DNA of 64,000 nt from the NCBI GenBank assembly GCA_002502245.1, contig DAPW01000029.1, positions 21,329-85,328 of the forward strand, given 5' to 3'. How positions within the stretch are numbered: position 1 is the stretch's first letter; every line of letters starts with the position of its first letter. The DNA is from Methanoregula sp. UBA154 (GTDB taxonomy: Archaea > Halobacteriota > Methanomicrobia > Methanomicrobiales > Methanospirillaceae). Both the position numbers and the translations under genes were made by a program. Under the pieces are notes generated by a model, which was given only the letters and a program-made list of their open reading frames with translations, was not told the DNA's origin and searched no databases. Shown here piece after piece: positions 28,309 through 38,176 of this stretch.

Positions 28309-28608
28309 TACGGTTCTCATCCTCCTGATCAGGAGGGGTGCACGCATTCCAGCGCGCTCTCTTTGTTCCCGGCAGGACCAGAAACCGTGACAGGGTTCGT
28401 CCGGGTATCCGGAAACGCACTATCTGACCGGGGACAAGCGGGAGGTTCTGCACTGGAGATGAGTGGGGATCCTTTCCCCGGCACGTGCCATGATTCCCAT
28501 CCTCGGGTTGAGGATAGTACGATACAGGATCTCCCGCTTTATGTCTGCTGCGGACCGGAACAGTATCCTCATATACCGGGCACGCCATCACTTCTCCAGG
28601 GATAGCGT
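28309..28608. other. Intergenic, no supported gene
   Basis: Only short open frames without domain features. An inverted pair around CTCCTGATCAGGAGG (28322-28336), directly behind the surface protein stop, could be a transcript-end hairpin, but no T-run follows closely. Confidence 0.3.
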
Positions 28609-29103
28609 ATGAAAAAACTGTATTGTATTGCTCTTATCCTCCTCCTCACTGCTGCACTGGTGAGCCCGGTGCTGGCAGGCAAACCCTCCCGTGAGGGAAC
28701 GTGTACGGTTGATGTCCGGTCAAAGCCCGTTGCCCTTATCGCAAACCACCTCTTTATCGTCTACACCAACGCGACCGGGAGTTACTATTACCGCGGCGGC
28801 CCAAGCGACGACGGTATCTCCGGCTGGGGGACGATCGTAACCGATTCAGGGCTGTACCTGCCCGGGACCATTGATTATGTCCGGCGGGCGCCGTCGGTTA
28901 CTGCCGCTGAGGGTACCGCGGCCTGTGCCGGGGCATGTTTTGACAATACCGCAGAGCGGATAGAGGCAGGCAACATCGCGTATGGCGTATTTACCCCGAA
29001 CAGCAATTCCGTTATCCGGACACTCCTTCACGCCTGCAGTATCCGGGAAGTGAAACCGAATGTCTGGGCTCCCGGCTGGGAGACCGTCATTCCTTTCCCG
29101 TAA
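28609..29103 (+). CDS. Exported hypothetical protein
   Basis: 164 residues with a signal peptide (LYCIALILLLTAALVSPVLAG). The mature part has a YYYRGGPS loop, a C-x3-C pair (CAGAC) and FTPNSNSVIRTLLHACSI, a helix-like segment with an Asn-Ser-Asn turn suggestive of an NlpC- or lipase-like fold, but I cannot assign it. It ends VWAPGWETVIPFP. Probably extracellular. It is followed by the Mrr-like gene on the same strand. Confidence 0.65.
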   Translation: MKKLYCIALILLLTAALVSPVLAGKPSREGTCTVDVRSKPVALIANHLFIVYTNATGSYYYRGGPSDDGISGWGTIVTDSGLYLPGTIDYVRRAPSVTAAEGTAACAGACFDNTAERIEAGNIAYGVFTPNSNSVIRTLLHACSIREVKPNVWAPGWETVIPFP

Positions 29104-29197
29104 TTTTTACCGCTTTTTCTCCTGTGGGTCCGGTCTGGCGTCTCCCGTTTCAGGCGCGGGACATGACCCTGCAGGCAGCGTGCTGCCAGATTTGATA

Positions 29198-29752
29198 ATG
29201 CAAAAGATCCATATAGTACCGGTACCGCACGCGATGAACTTTGAAGCTATTGAACGGATCGAGGACCTGGAAACCGTATCCGAAGAATCGGTCTGGCAGA
29301 ATTTTGAACGGCTGGCAGCGTTCATCTTTGAAAAAAATGAATTCAGGGTGAACGTCAACACGGTCAAAACACTGAATAAAAAACGAAGGCAGTACGATGT
29401 TATCGCCCGGAAGAACAGTCAGACTTTTCTTATCGAATGCAAGAAATGGGCGGGCAACCGCTACCGGTTATCTGCATTAAAAAGTGCGATCCTGAAACAT
29501 AAGGAAAGAACCGCATTTTATGAAGATATCATGCAGGAGGATGCGGTCCCCCTCATCGTCACACTCATTGAGGAGGAGATACGGGTGTATGAAGGGGTTC
29601 CGATCGTGCCTGTCCTGAAGCTCAACGCATTCATCAACGAACTGGACAACAATGCAGACGGGTATTCTTTTTCCGATTATGGGGAAGATATCCCACTACC
29701 GGATGATTCGAAGGCGGAACCATGGGAATGGTCCGGAGAAGAAGAATCGTGA
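29198..29752 (+). CDS. Restriction-endonuclease-like (Mrr-type PD-(D/E)XK) protein
   Basis: 184 residues. QYDVIARKNSQTFLIECKKW contains D67, E80 and K82, the catalytic D...E-x-K triad of the Mrr_cat fold, preceded by a helix (VWQNFERLAAFIFEKN). The acidic tail (DDSKAEPWEWSGEEES) is not part of the nuclease. No methylase or DNA-recognition domain sits beside it, so it is not an obvious restriction system; a DNA-repair nuclease is as likely. A CATATAGTA near 29209 could be a TATA box for a leaderless start at the in-frame ATG 29234. Confidence 0.75.
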   Translation: MQKIHIVPVPHAMNFEAIERIEDLETVSEESVWQNFERLAAFIFEKNEFRVNVNTVKTLNKKRRQYDVIARKNSQTFLIECKKWAGNRYRLSALKSAILKHKERTAFYEDIMQEDAVPLIVTLIEEEIRVYEGVPIVPVLKLNAFINELDNNADGYSFSDYGEDIPLPDDSKAEPWEWSGEEES

Positions 29753-29940
29753 GGGATATCCCCCGTTCGTCATACGCGATCGAGACATTCCGGAGATGCC
29801 GTCCCGGTTCCCATTCTCCGACGGTGACTCCCTCATCCTTCCGATACGCGGACATAAAAACCATTTCCGTTTCTGAAAAAAACCGTGTCAGTTCCTGAAA
29901 AAAACCGTGACAATCTCCCGGAAAAATTTTGATTTTTTTC

Positions 29941-30412
29941 GCTTTCGTAGAAACATGCATGAACCGGCGGTGTTCACACCGGAACGATGAAATTTAAAAA
30001 GACATCATAATTTTTACGAGGGCTCCCCGCCTCAGGGCCCCTCCGGGGCACGGCGGGGCAGTCCGTTTTTTTATTGAGATAGCAGTCATTGTTCCGCCGC
30101 GGGGGCGCCCCGTCGGGAGCGGCGACAACTATCATAATCGGAGTTATGGGGGTCTCAACCCCCATTTTTTGTCTCTAAAGAATTCGATTTTCACAGGAAA
30201 ACCCTTTTAAAAACATGAGATATCCCCTCCTTGCGCCAGCCATGCCCCCGCCAGGGGGCTCATGGCGCATGTGATGCACCGCTCTGACGTTTACGAAAAA
30301 CGTCCTGTTTTTTGTAAAAACAGATGATCCAGCACTATCGCAAATGGGGCGCCCCAGCGGCGGGCCGGAGCCCCGGAAGCGTCAGGTATCCAAATGATTT
30401 CTCCCAAGAAAA
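29941..30412. repeat. Family-1 MITE copy, right end lost
   Basis: It starts GCTTTCGTAGAAAC (29941), close to the family-1 terminus, then runs module A (30018-30062), B (30095-30155) and a forward C (30225-30395). A short palindromic insert with GACGTTTACGAAAAACGTC lies inside C (30276-30296). It stops about 25 bp from the thermosome stop codon with no recognisable right end. No target repeat was found. Confidence 0.65.
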
Positions 30413-30436
30413 ATGAAAAAAAATGGTAAACCGTTC

Positions 30437-32047
30437 TCACATGCCCGGCATCTGCCCGGCTGCGGGATTCCTGGACTGCGTGATCATCATATCATCGACG
30501 CGGATGAGCATGATGGCAGTCTCGGAAGCGCTCTGGATGGACTGACGCTTGGACCGGAGCGGTTCGATGACGCCCTCATCAAGCATATCAACGACTTTGC
30601 CTTCGAACACATTCAGGCCGGCATTCTTCCTGCCCTTTGCGTGGACATTCTTGAGCTCGACCAGCTTGTCGATCGGGTTGAAACCAGAGTTCTCTGCGAG
30701 TGCCCGTGGAATGGACTCATATGCGGTTGCATAGGCCTCGAGAGCGAGCTGGACCCGGCCCCCGACAGTCCGGGCATAATCCCGGATTTTCATGAGGAGC
30801 TCGATTTCAACTGCACCGCCGCCGGCCACGTAGGTACCGTCTTCCATGGCGTCCATGACCACGCGGGTCCCGTCAACAACGGCACGTTCGAGTTCGTCGA
30901 GCAGGTAATCGCTGGTCCCCCGGAGCAGGATCGTGATGGTCTTCGGGTTCCTGCACCCGGAGATGCGCGTGACCTTGCCCTCCGTATCTTCTTCGGCCAA
31001 GGCTGCGATACCCAGGTCTTTTGCCGTCAGGGACTCCGCCTTGTTTACCATCGTTGCATGAAGTGCCCGGGCTGCGTATTTCATGTCCTTCTCGGGGATG
31101 TCCTCAATGGCAAGAACGCCGGCTTTTGCAAGGTAGAACTGGGCGATGTCGGATATCCCCTTCTGGCAGAGGAGGACATTCGCACCGCTGTTGATCACCG
31201 CATCCGCGAGTTTCTTTAATACCTCGCGTTCCTGCTCGCTGAAGGCATTGACCTGATCCGTGTTCGTGATCCGGATCTTTGCCTTCACCTGGGTCTTGGT
31301 GACCTCAAGGGGCAGCGCAACCATGGCCACCTTTGCGTTGGCGATCTTCCTGGGCATCCCGTCATTGACCCGTACCTTGTCGATGACAACTCCGCGGATC
31401 AGTTCAACGTCATCCATGGACGGTCCCTTCTGCTTCTTGATCATCACATCTTCTTCGTCAACGAGCGTTTTGCCGTCCGCCTTCTCGGCTACGGTCATGA
31501 CCGCGTCGACGATTATGCTGTCAAGCTTGCCCTTCACCTGCTCGATGGACTTGCCGGTGATGGCGGTGTTGGCGATCTTCAGGAGGATCTTCCGGTCGGA
31601 TGAGTCGACCCTGAGCGAGAGACTGTCGACAATGGCGAGCGCCTTCACCATGCCCATGCGGTACCCCTCCGCGATAACGGTCGGGTGTATGCCCTGTTCA
31701 AGCATTGATTCTGCCTGTTCCATGAGGGCACCGACAAGGATGACCGCGGTCGTAGTACCGTCGCCGACTTCATCGTCCTGCGTGCGTGCGACCTCGATCA
31801 CCATCTTTGCCCCGGGATGCTTCACCGCGATCTCCCCGAGGATTGTCGCCCCGTCGTTGGTGATGACAACATCACCGGTCGGCCCGACAAGCATCTTGTC
31901 CATGCCCCGGGGGCCAAGCGTTGACCTGACGGCACCGGCGATCGCCTTTGCTGCAGCAATATTCGAGCGCTGGGCCTCCCTCCCGCGATTCTGTATCGTT
32001 CCCTGCCTGAGAATAATAATTGGCTGTCCGCCAAGTTGTTGTGACAT
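30437..32047 (-). CDS. Thermosome subunit (group II chaperonin)
   Basis: 536 residues, normal length. NRGREAQRSNIAAAKAIAG, STLGPRGMDKMLVG, TNDGATIL and VGDGTTTAVIL are the chaperonin ATP-binding motifs in order. The C-terminus ends in the flexible AAGQMPGM tail. It forms double-ring complexes that fold cytosolic proteins at the expense of ATP. The ATG at 32047 follows GTGAGGTTTGAA; an in-frame GTG at 32059 is less likely. GGATATACG about 45 bp upstream may be the TATA element. Confidence 0.97.
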   Translation of the reverse strand: MSQQLGGQPIIILRQGTIQNRGREAQRSNIAAAKAIAGAVRSTLGPRGMDKMLVGPTGDVVITNDGATILGEIAVKHPGAKMVIEVARTQDDEVGDGTTTAVILVGALMEQAESMLEQGIHPTVIAEGYRMGMVKALAIVDSLSLRVDSSDRKILLKIANTAITGKSIEQVKGKLDSIIVDAVMTVAEKADGKTLVDEEDVMIKKQKGPSMDDVELIRGVVIDKVRVNDGMPRKIANAKVAMVALPLEVTKTQVKAKIRITNTDQVNAFSEQEREVLKKLADAVINSGANVLLCQKGISDIAQFYLAKAGVLAIEDIPEKDMKYAARALHATMVNKAESLTAKDLGIAALAEEDTEGKVTRISGCRNPKTITILLRGTSDYLLDELERAVVDGTRVVMDAMEDGTYVAGGGAVEIELLMKIRDYARTVGGRVQLALEAYATAYESIPRALAENSGFNPIDKLVELKNVHAKGRKNAGLNVFEGKVVDMLDEGVIEPLRSKRQSIQSASETAIMLIRVDDMMITQSRNPAAGQMPGM

Positions 32048-32515
32048 TTCAAACCTCACTGTATGTATTTTCCTTTCGTATATCCGGCATAGCCGTTTGT
32101 ACCCCCGGTATGCTGCCCCGGGTGTTGCGCACCCGTGACGGGGGATGACAATCCCATCCCATCACGGTTTGTTCGAAAGGGACGCCGGCCAGGACCCGTC
32201 TGGTGATACTGGTTCCCTGCATCCCCGTGACGGTCAAGACTTGCTTCGTGGCCTCATATGTCTATCTGTAGCCCGGGGTATTCCGTCAGCCCTCTTTCGT
32301 GCGGTAACGATGTCTGTGTAGTTTCGGGTTTTTTATGCACCCGTAATACAGCACCACAGGTACAAAAAAACACGGTTGTACGGGTTACACCACCGGGGAC
32401 ATTGTTGCACTGCAGGAACGGGGATCGTATGACGGGACGCCGGGCTGGCAGACAATACTGTGACAGAAGATCACGGAGTCAGCATACATCCCTCAAGAGC
32501 AGAAAAGAGGGGATG
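32048..32515. other. Intergenic between thermosome and small Cys protein
   Basis: It holds the thermosome promoter region at its left side. The remainder (32150-32515) shows no coherent frame or family-1 repeat module. Confidence 0.35.
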
Positions 32516-32734
32516 TTATCGGAGTCTGCGATCGCCATTCTGGTTCTGAATCTGCATGAAATTTTCATTCCGTGGACATTCGTGCGGGTTTATGCCGTCC
32601 TTTAAAATCCACTTCGCCTCCATCGGATTGAACCGGGCGGGGCATGACAGTTCTCTGACCATCGTCCCGTTAAGTCCTGACACCATCGTGGTTTTGATCT
32701 GTTCACAATTTAAGCAAAAATTGTAGTTACTCAT
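32516..32734 (-). CDS. Small Cys-rich protein, paralogue of 12751-12969
   Basis: 72 residues: FCLNCEQ, then ELSCPARFNPMEAKW and NPHECPRNENF, ending DRRLR. The four cysteines and their surroundings coincide with the 12751 product over the full length, which supports both genes and both starts. Likely a metal-binding fold; the partner is unknown. GGAGAC lies upstream of the ATG, as in the paralogue. Confidence 0.75.
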   Translation of the reverse strand: MSNYNFCLNCEQIKTTMVSGLNGTMVRELSCPARFNPMEAKWILKDGINPHECPRNENFMQIQNQNGDRRLR

Positions 32735-33562
32735 GTATAGTCTCCTGTCTGGTTGTATTCTTACCAGAGCATTGATGGTATGGTTCGTTAATACCGCTAT
32801 TTATAAAAATAACGGGAAAATTCTGAATTTGTCACCGATCGCGTTTTGCCAGCGTTCCTGTTCGAAAAGACGCGATCAGGATTTTCCGGTCTTTGTCATC
32901 TCCTTGATGGCCTGATAGTCGGGGCCGGGTTGGTATGGGCCGGCAGCTCATCGCCCATGGGCATGGGAATGGGTATTATGCCGGGGAGGCATCGACGTTT
33001 TTGCCTGCGGTCCCCGGCCGGTAAGATCCTCCCGATGCATCCGTTTGTGTGGCATTGTTTCGATGCTGGCGGGCAAACTACGGACGGTCAGATGAGATGA
33101 GGATTTTTCTCTCCCTTTTGTGGAAGCTGGCTCCGCAGGGGTACTGGTATACCCGGTGCCTACCTCTTTTTGGAAACCAGATAAACCCGGCGGGACTTTG
33201 CAATCCTTGCTACATTTTTTTGGCACAAAGACTGACCCATTCCGGCACAACCGAAATTTATCTGTTTTTTGTGCGTGGCAAAAAAACAATTTTCACGTGA
33301 ACGTATGCCCACCTCCTGCGCCCGGTTGTCCTCCGGTGGGGGACAGGGTGCATTGCGATGATCCGGGTAAAGCATTTTTTGCAACAACTGCCAAGGTTTT
33401 TATGAACATCTCGCTATATGCAGGTTCACTCTGATATGAGTGAAAAACCCGAATTATTCCGGAATATTCATCCACTGCATCAAAAAAATCATATCAGGGA
33501 TTGAAGGAGTTGGAAAGGATGTACCAGAAAAACAAACACGCACGAAACGAAGGTGCGTAACC
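32735..33562. other. Long intergenic stretch, no supported gene
   Basis: Short frames on both strands lack domains or start signals. An imperfect C-like patch (CCTCCTGCGCCCGG to GGGGGACAGGGTGCATTGCGATG, 33310-33360) may be an old repeat remnant. Several T-runs (for example 33217 and 33265) are present. Confidence 0.3.
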
Positions 33563-33907
33563 ATGGCAACGAGTACCGGAGACCGGATGGTCAATGCGGG
33601 CGTTGCAGAGGCCGATCATATGAAGCTCCAGACTGCCGTAGCGCTTGAGGACGCTGCCCGCAGGCTGCGGGATACTGATATCGCATCCAGAGGAGAGGAT
33701 GTGAAAGAAATCCTGCATAACGTGGAGTCAAAGGTAAACCAGTTCAGGACAGAATGTGGAGTCGAGTTCGAGAAGATCGAGGCAGGTTACCATAAGCGCG
33801 TTGAACCTGTCGAGCACGTCATCATCGATCACCCCATCCCCTCGATCCTTATCGCTGCCGGGTTCGGTCTCCTCATCGGCATACTCCTGTGCAAGGCACG
33901 TGACTGA
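33563..33907 (+). CDS. DUF883-like small membrane-anchored protein
   Basis: 114 residues. A long charged helix region (about 20-90, LEDAARRLRDTDIASRGED and EFEKIEAGYHKRVEP) is followed by one C-terminal membrane span (IPSILIAAGFGLLIGILL) and a short basic tail. This is the plan of ElaB/YqjD-type DUF883 proteins, which tether to the inner membrane and in bacteria associate with ribosomes; archaeal role unknown. The start at 33563 follows AAGGTGCG. Confidence 0.65.
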   Translation: MATSTGDRMVNAGVAEADHMKLQTAVALEDAARRLRDTDIASRGEDVKEILHNVESKVNQFRTECGVEFEKIEAGYHKRVEPVEHVIIDHPIPSILIAAGFGLLIGILLCKARD

Positions 33908-34133
33908 TGGAAGATCGCTGGAGGATGCACCTTCTGATGATGAAGGAGAACTCAAGGCTCCTGATACCGGGGAATGTATACGGAAATACCCGGGAAAAAT
34001 ACGGTTTAAGAGATTGACTGTCGGGATAACCTCAAGGTTTCCGGTTACCCTGACGGCATTCGTTTTTTTTATTCCATTGTCCGTGCTCGCAATTTGCATT
34101 GAACTGGGCTTTTCAGTACCGGGACACTGTTGA
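33900..34133 (+). CDS. Possible small membrane protein overlapping the previous gene
   Basis: A GTG at 33900 overlaps the stop of the DUF883-like gene. The 77-residue product is acidic at first (DAPSDDEGELKAPD), then has one hydrophobic span (FPVTLTAFVFFIPLSVLAICI). The overlap and the span are the only support; it may be chance. Confidence 0.25.
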   Translation: MTDGRSLEDAPSDDEGELKAPDTGECIRKYPGKIRFKRLTVGITSRFPVTLTAFVFFIPLSVLAICIELGFSVPGHC

Positions 34134-34890
34134 AGAATCCTGTGTATTCCCGTTCCCGAAACAGGGATACCGGATAAGGCTTTAGAGCATCCGGTACAGA
34201 GGGTAGTGTGATCGGAGCTGCGACAGCTCACTATAATAGTCGGGGGAAACGGTGTCCGTATCCGGACCGGCTGTTATGAACCGTGAAGGCACGGGCGGTT
34301 TGCAGCCGTGTGCTGGCGTGGCGGGAGGTTTTACTCCGGGGCGAGCCCGGGCCGGGCTCCAGGTAATACGAAAATTGGGGATTAATCCCGGGGAATTTTT
34401 TTAAGTGGAAAATTCATGTTCCGATCCAGCTTTTTTCAGAATCATAGTTCAATCAGTTTTTGCATTGACCCGGAAATGGTGAAGCTGGGGATGAAGGATG
34501 GCCGATGATCCTGCAGCATACCGGTTCTCTCACAGAGAAAGCGGTAGATGTGGTCATGGAAAACCTGGCAAAACAGGTTGAAAGTACGTAAATCTCCGGA
34601 ATATATCCATAATCAAAGCGACAACGGACCCGGCAAGCAGCACCCTCTCCAGGGTATCATCCCCACATGTCCGGCAAAAGATGATAAAGGTCATGAAAGA
34701 GCGGAGGTTCTTTTGAGGTCGGTTACTCCAGGTCCCGGGTCGCGAATACATTTTCCGGATATGGCAACAGGTAACCCCGGGAAAAGGATCTCGTGTTCTC
34801 TCCTTTCCCGTACGCGGGTACCGGTACCGAAAGCGAAGATGGCCGAAAGCGTTCCGCGGTGAGAACGTCCCGGTTGCGCTCACGCACTCG
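34134..34890. other. Intergenic, no supported gene
   Basis: No convincing coding frame on either strand and no MITE module. GC-rich inverted sequences such as GGGGCGAGCCCGGGCCGGGCTCC (34338-34360) could fold in RNA, but no known RNA family is recognised. Confidence 0.3.
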
Positions 34891-36228
34891 TCACGGTCGC
34901 TGCACGGGCCGGTGCAGCCCGGCGCGGGCAGAATATCCTGCGGCGAGCATGAGGAGGATGCCAATGCCCGTGAGCGCTGTCCCGAGGAGAAGGACCGTCC
35001 AATCCTGAGATGCAAGGAGGAGGATGCAGAAGAGGATCCCCGCGACCGGGAGGAGCGGCAGCCTGCCGACCGCACCCGGGACCCGGAACGCCCGGGTGGC
35101 CCCGGGGGAATGATAGCGCAGGGCAATGACCGATGCATTGATGCCGATGAAGGTGACAAAGAGCGTGAAATTGGTCACATTCGCGATGAACGCGATGTCA
35201 CCGGAAAATATCAGCACGACCGACAGGGCCCCGCAGACAAGAATCGCGGCCCACGGGGTCCGCCTGCCCGGGTGCACCCGTCCGAAACGGGCCAGCAGCG
35301 GCGAGGACCCGGCCATCCCGAAGAGGAGACGGGTCGAGGCATAGAGGGACATCAGGACTGTATTTGCCGTTGCAAAGAGGGCAATGAGGATGATCAGCAC
35401 CGCCCCTGGCTGACCCAACGCACCGGATACGATATCGACAAACGGCGCACCGGAGGCCGCCAGCGACTGCCATCCCGCCACGGAAACCGCCGATATTGCG
35501 ACCAGGATGTACAGGACGAGGCTGATGGCCAGGGCAAGGATGAGTGCCTTCGGGATGGTGGACTCGGGGTTCGTTGTCTCTTCGGAGAATTTGACCATGG
35601 ATTCGAATCCCTGGAAGGCAAAAAAGATCAGGCCGGTTGCTGCAAAGAGGCCCGGAACACCCTGCGGCAGTTCCCAGTAACTGACACTGCCCAGATGGGG
35701 GAGACCGATGGCAATAACGATGATCAGCCCTGCAGCCTCGATGAGTGCCGAGACCACCGCAACCCTGACGGTCTCGCGGATGCCCAGTGCAAGCACAACG
35801 GTGAGCGCCAGCAGGAGGACAAGGGCGGAGACCAGCACCGGCACACCGGTCAGGGCCTGGAAATACCCGCCAAAACCGAGGGCAACCGTGGCAGCGGCGA
35901 GAACCCCGGAGAGAAAGACCAGCCAGCCGATCACAAACGCTGCACGTGCACTGAACGCGTTCTTCACATAGTCGTACTCCGCGCCGGCCCGGGGGAACAT
36001 GGAGGAGAGTTCAGCATAGCTGAGCCCGGTCAACAGCGCGATAACCGCCGCCCCGGCAAACGCAAGCCAGACCGCGTTGCCGCACAGCCCCGCGGCCTGC
36101 CCGATGAGGACGTAGACGCCGGCACCCAGGATGATCCCGACACCGGAGAGCGTGACTTCAAAGAGGCCCAGTACCCGCCTGAGAGGAACTGGCGCCTTTT
36201 CCTGATTCACAATGCTGTACGTTCTCAT
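34891..36228 (-). CDS. APC family amino-acid permease
   Basis: 445 residues with about 12 membrane spans. LFEVTLSGVGIILGAGVYVLIG near residues 22-43 holds the unwound GXG(I/V) substrate loop of the APC fold, and FFAFQGFESMVKFSEETTNPESTIPKA is the cationic-amino-acid/APC segment. It should import amino acids or polyamines by cation coupling. The start MRTYSIVNQEKAPV (36228) is used; the frame stays open into the MITE at 36335, but that part is element sequence. Confidence 0.92.
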   Translation of the reverse strand: MRTYSIVNQEKAPVPLRRVLGLFEVTLSGVGIILGAGVYVLIGQAAGLCGNAVWLAFAGAAVIALLTGLSYAELSSMFPRAGAEYDYVKNAFSARAAFVIGWLVFLSGVLAAATVALGFGGYFQALTGVPVLVSALVLLLALTVVLALGIRETVRVAVVSALIEAAGLIIVIAIGLPHLGSVSYWELPQGVPGLFAATGLIFFAFQGFESMVKFSEETTNPESTIPKALILALAISLVLYILVAISAVSVAGWQSLAASGAPFVDIVSGALGQPGAVLIILIALFATANTVLMSLYASTRLLFGMAGSSPLLARFGRVHPGRRTPWAAILVCGALSVVLIFSGDIAFIANVTNFTLFVTFIGINASVIALRYHSPGATRAFRVPGAVGRLPLLPVAGILFCILLLASQDWTVLLLGTALTGIGILLMLAAGYSARAGLHRPVQRP

Positions 36229-36326
36229 CCGAAGCTTAAAAAACCAAAGATCGTTTTGCTCCTCTTCCGATCCGGTATGACCCGTAGTAATGGTGGAACT
36301 AAATCGGGCGATGCAGGAAAAGGGTC

Positions 36327-37036
36327 TGAAATTCTGCTCTGTAGAAACGGGCATGAACCCGTGAAGTTCACACCGGAACAATGAAAATCAGAAAAGCCAT
36401 CATAAATTTTTAGGATGGCTCCCCGCTTCAGGAACGGCGGGGCATTTCGGTGTTTTTTTAAATATCAGTCATTGATCCGCCGCGGGGGCGCCCCGTTGGG
36501 GGCGGCGGCACATATCATAATCGGGGGTATGGGGGTCTCAACCCCCATTATCCTGTCTGAAAGATTCGATTTTCATGGGAAATCATTGTAAATTGATCAA
36601 ATCGCCCCCCCTTACGCTATCCCTGCCCCTGTTGGGGGCTCAATCGCGCATGCGATACCCTGGAATTATCTGCACTGTCCTTATCCAAAATTGACCCGCT
36701 CATACAGCGTTATCGCAATCCGGGGATGCCACAGCGGCGGGGGTGAAGCCCCCTGGAGCGTCAGAATTGTACGAAGGATTTCCCATGAAAATTGCATGAA
36801 ACAAATGTGATTTTAGGATTTTTTACTCTCTCAATTATTTGCGATGAACGCCGGGTCACCTAAAAGGGACGCCCCCGCAGCGGGTCAATAACCGGGAGCG
36901 TTTTTTAAAAAACACACAAACTGCCCCGCCGTGCCCCGCGAGGGGCCCTGAGGCGGGGAGCCCTCATATCTGCGATTTTCATGGTTCCGGTGTGAACTCA
37001 CTCAGTTCATTTCCGTTTCTCCAGAGCATGAAATTC
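36327..37036. mobile_element. Family-1 MITE with A modules at both ends, exact 8-bp target duplication
   Basis: The element is 36335-37028 (694 bp). The left TGCTCTGTAGAAACGG and right CCGTTTCTCCAGAGCA inverted repeats extend about 55 bp inward because full A modules face each other. TGAAATTC is repeated at 36327-36334 and 37029-37036 (8/8). Module order: A, B, C, inverted B, inverted A. It lies about 100 bp upstream of the APC permease start and may affect its promoter. Confidence 0.88.
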
Positions 37037-37249
37037 TTAAAAAAAACTAAAGTGTTGTTGATACCCAACCGGATTTCCCGATATACAGGAATCCGGTGAG
37101 CGATGCACGACCGGGATCCCTGTTGCGGAATGGCGGCAGGTATCCCGGGCTTATCTGCCCGGTGTGCGACCGCTCCAGCATGTGCCGGGCCGGGTGACCG
37201 GCCCTGCCGGCTGTATATGTTCTTCGCCGGTACCCGCACTACCGTTCGT

Positions 37250-37924
37250 TCAGGGAGTACTCCACTCTGCTTTCAGGGAATGGTCGGCATCCGCATACCG
37301 GATTTCACAGGCGGGTGAACCGCCGGAGATGACGAGACCGTTCAGGAACTCAAGCGAGGTGAGCGTTTTTCCAAAGATGCTGTACAGTACCGGGAAGATA
37401 GTGACATCATGGGCAATGACGACCATGAGATCTCCAGGATTCATATCCTGAAACTGAACCAGTCCTGTCAGTAATTTCTCACAATATGCGTGAGGATCTT
37501 CCAGCGTCTCCTCAGGGATCTCCCCGTTGAGCCATCTCTGCATGAGTGATCGCCAGCCAAGCGCTTCCCGGAGCCGGATATAATTTTCCGGATCCACGAC
37601 AACACTCCCGACTTCAGGACGGCATCCCAGTACCCGGACACGATCCGGCGATGCATACCCGTGACCGATTGATTCAGCCGTCATCTGACAGCGTTTTGCA
37701 GGTGTGTGCCCGAGGAGGACCCGTTTTTTGGGAAACAGCTGGCTTAAGGATGCTCCAAAGTTCCGTGCCATGATGACCCCTTCGGGAGTGATCGCAACGC
37801 CTTCCCGCAGGTGATCGGGAATTCCCTGAAACGAGATCCGGTGTGAATGACGCATCAGGACGATTGTTTTTTCGGATTCCTGGACGCCCATTAACAGGTT
37901 CAGAACATAATCCCCGTGATTCAT
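37250..37924 (-). CDS. Histidine phosphatase superfamily protein
   Basis: 224 residues. LMRHSHR (RH at 25-26) is the catalytic phosphohistidine motif near the N-terminus. GHTPAKRCQMTAESI supplies the second arginine and VVIAHDVTIFPVL the C-terminal catalytic histidine, in the usual phosphoglycerate-mutase-like order. Substrate unknown. The ATG at 37924 is chosen because GGTGATGGAG lies just ahead. The longer frame would overlap the divergent CoiA-like gene, although it contains a cysteine cluster (CCTSCKYHRKNC) that might be a second domain. Confidence 0.8.
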   Translation of the reverse strand: MNHGDYVLNLLMGVQESEKTIVLMRHSHRISFQGIPDHLREGVAITPEGVIMARNFGASLSQLFPKKRVLLGHTPAKRCQMTAESIGHGYASPDRVRVLGCRPEVGSVVVDPENYIRLREALGWRSLMQRWLNGEIPEETLEDPHAYCEKLLTGLVQFQDMNPGDLMVVIAHDVTIFPVLYSIFGKTLTSLEFLNGLVISGGSPACEIRYADADHSLKAEWSTP

Positions 37925-38176
37925 GTAATACTCCATCACCCGTATTGCATGGGTACGTTCAGCATGGATTTCATAACAATTTTTCCGATGATACTTGCAC
38001 GATGTGCAGCAGGTCATGTCGGAAAAAAGACCCGTTACTGGGAACCGGGCGCATGGTGGAGATGAGGGGTTCCCGATCAAAAAACCTGCAGGTATCATCT
38101 CCTCCGGGTCTTTTGACCTGCCGGATTTGAACATTTCCGGGCAGGATTTAACTGATGACGTGCAAATGGGATCCGT

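Noticed and set aside
33310..33420. Possible MITE between 33.3 and 33.4 kb with GTGAAC ends
   Set aside because: Only six bases of inverted end match and no 8-bp direct repeat flanks them.
34200..34380. Possible tRNA or structured RNA
   Set aside because: GC-rich inverted segments are present, but no cloverleaf, T-loop consensus or known RNA motif could be laid out.
36229..36381. N-terminal extension of the APC permease
   Set aside because: The extra 51 residues include translated MITE end sequence and precede a normal APC start.
34912..36384. 490-codon plus-strand frame
   Set aside because: Antisense shadow of the APC permease; highly charged, no domain, and it runs into MITE sequence.
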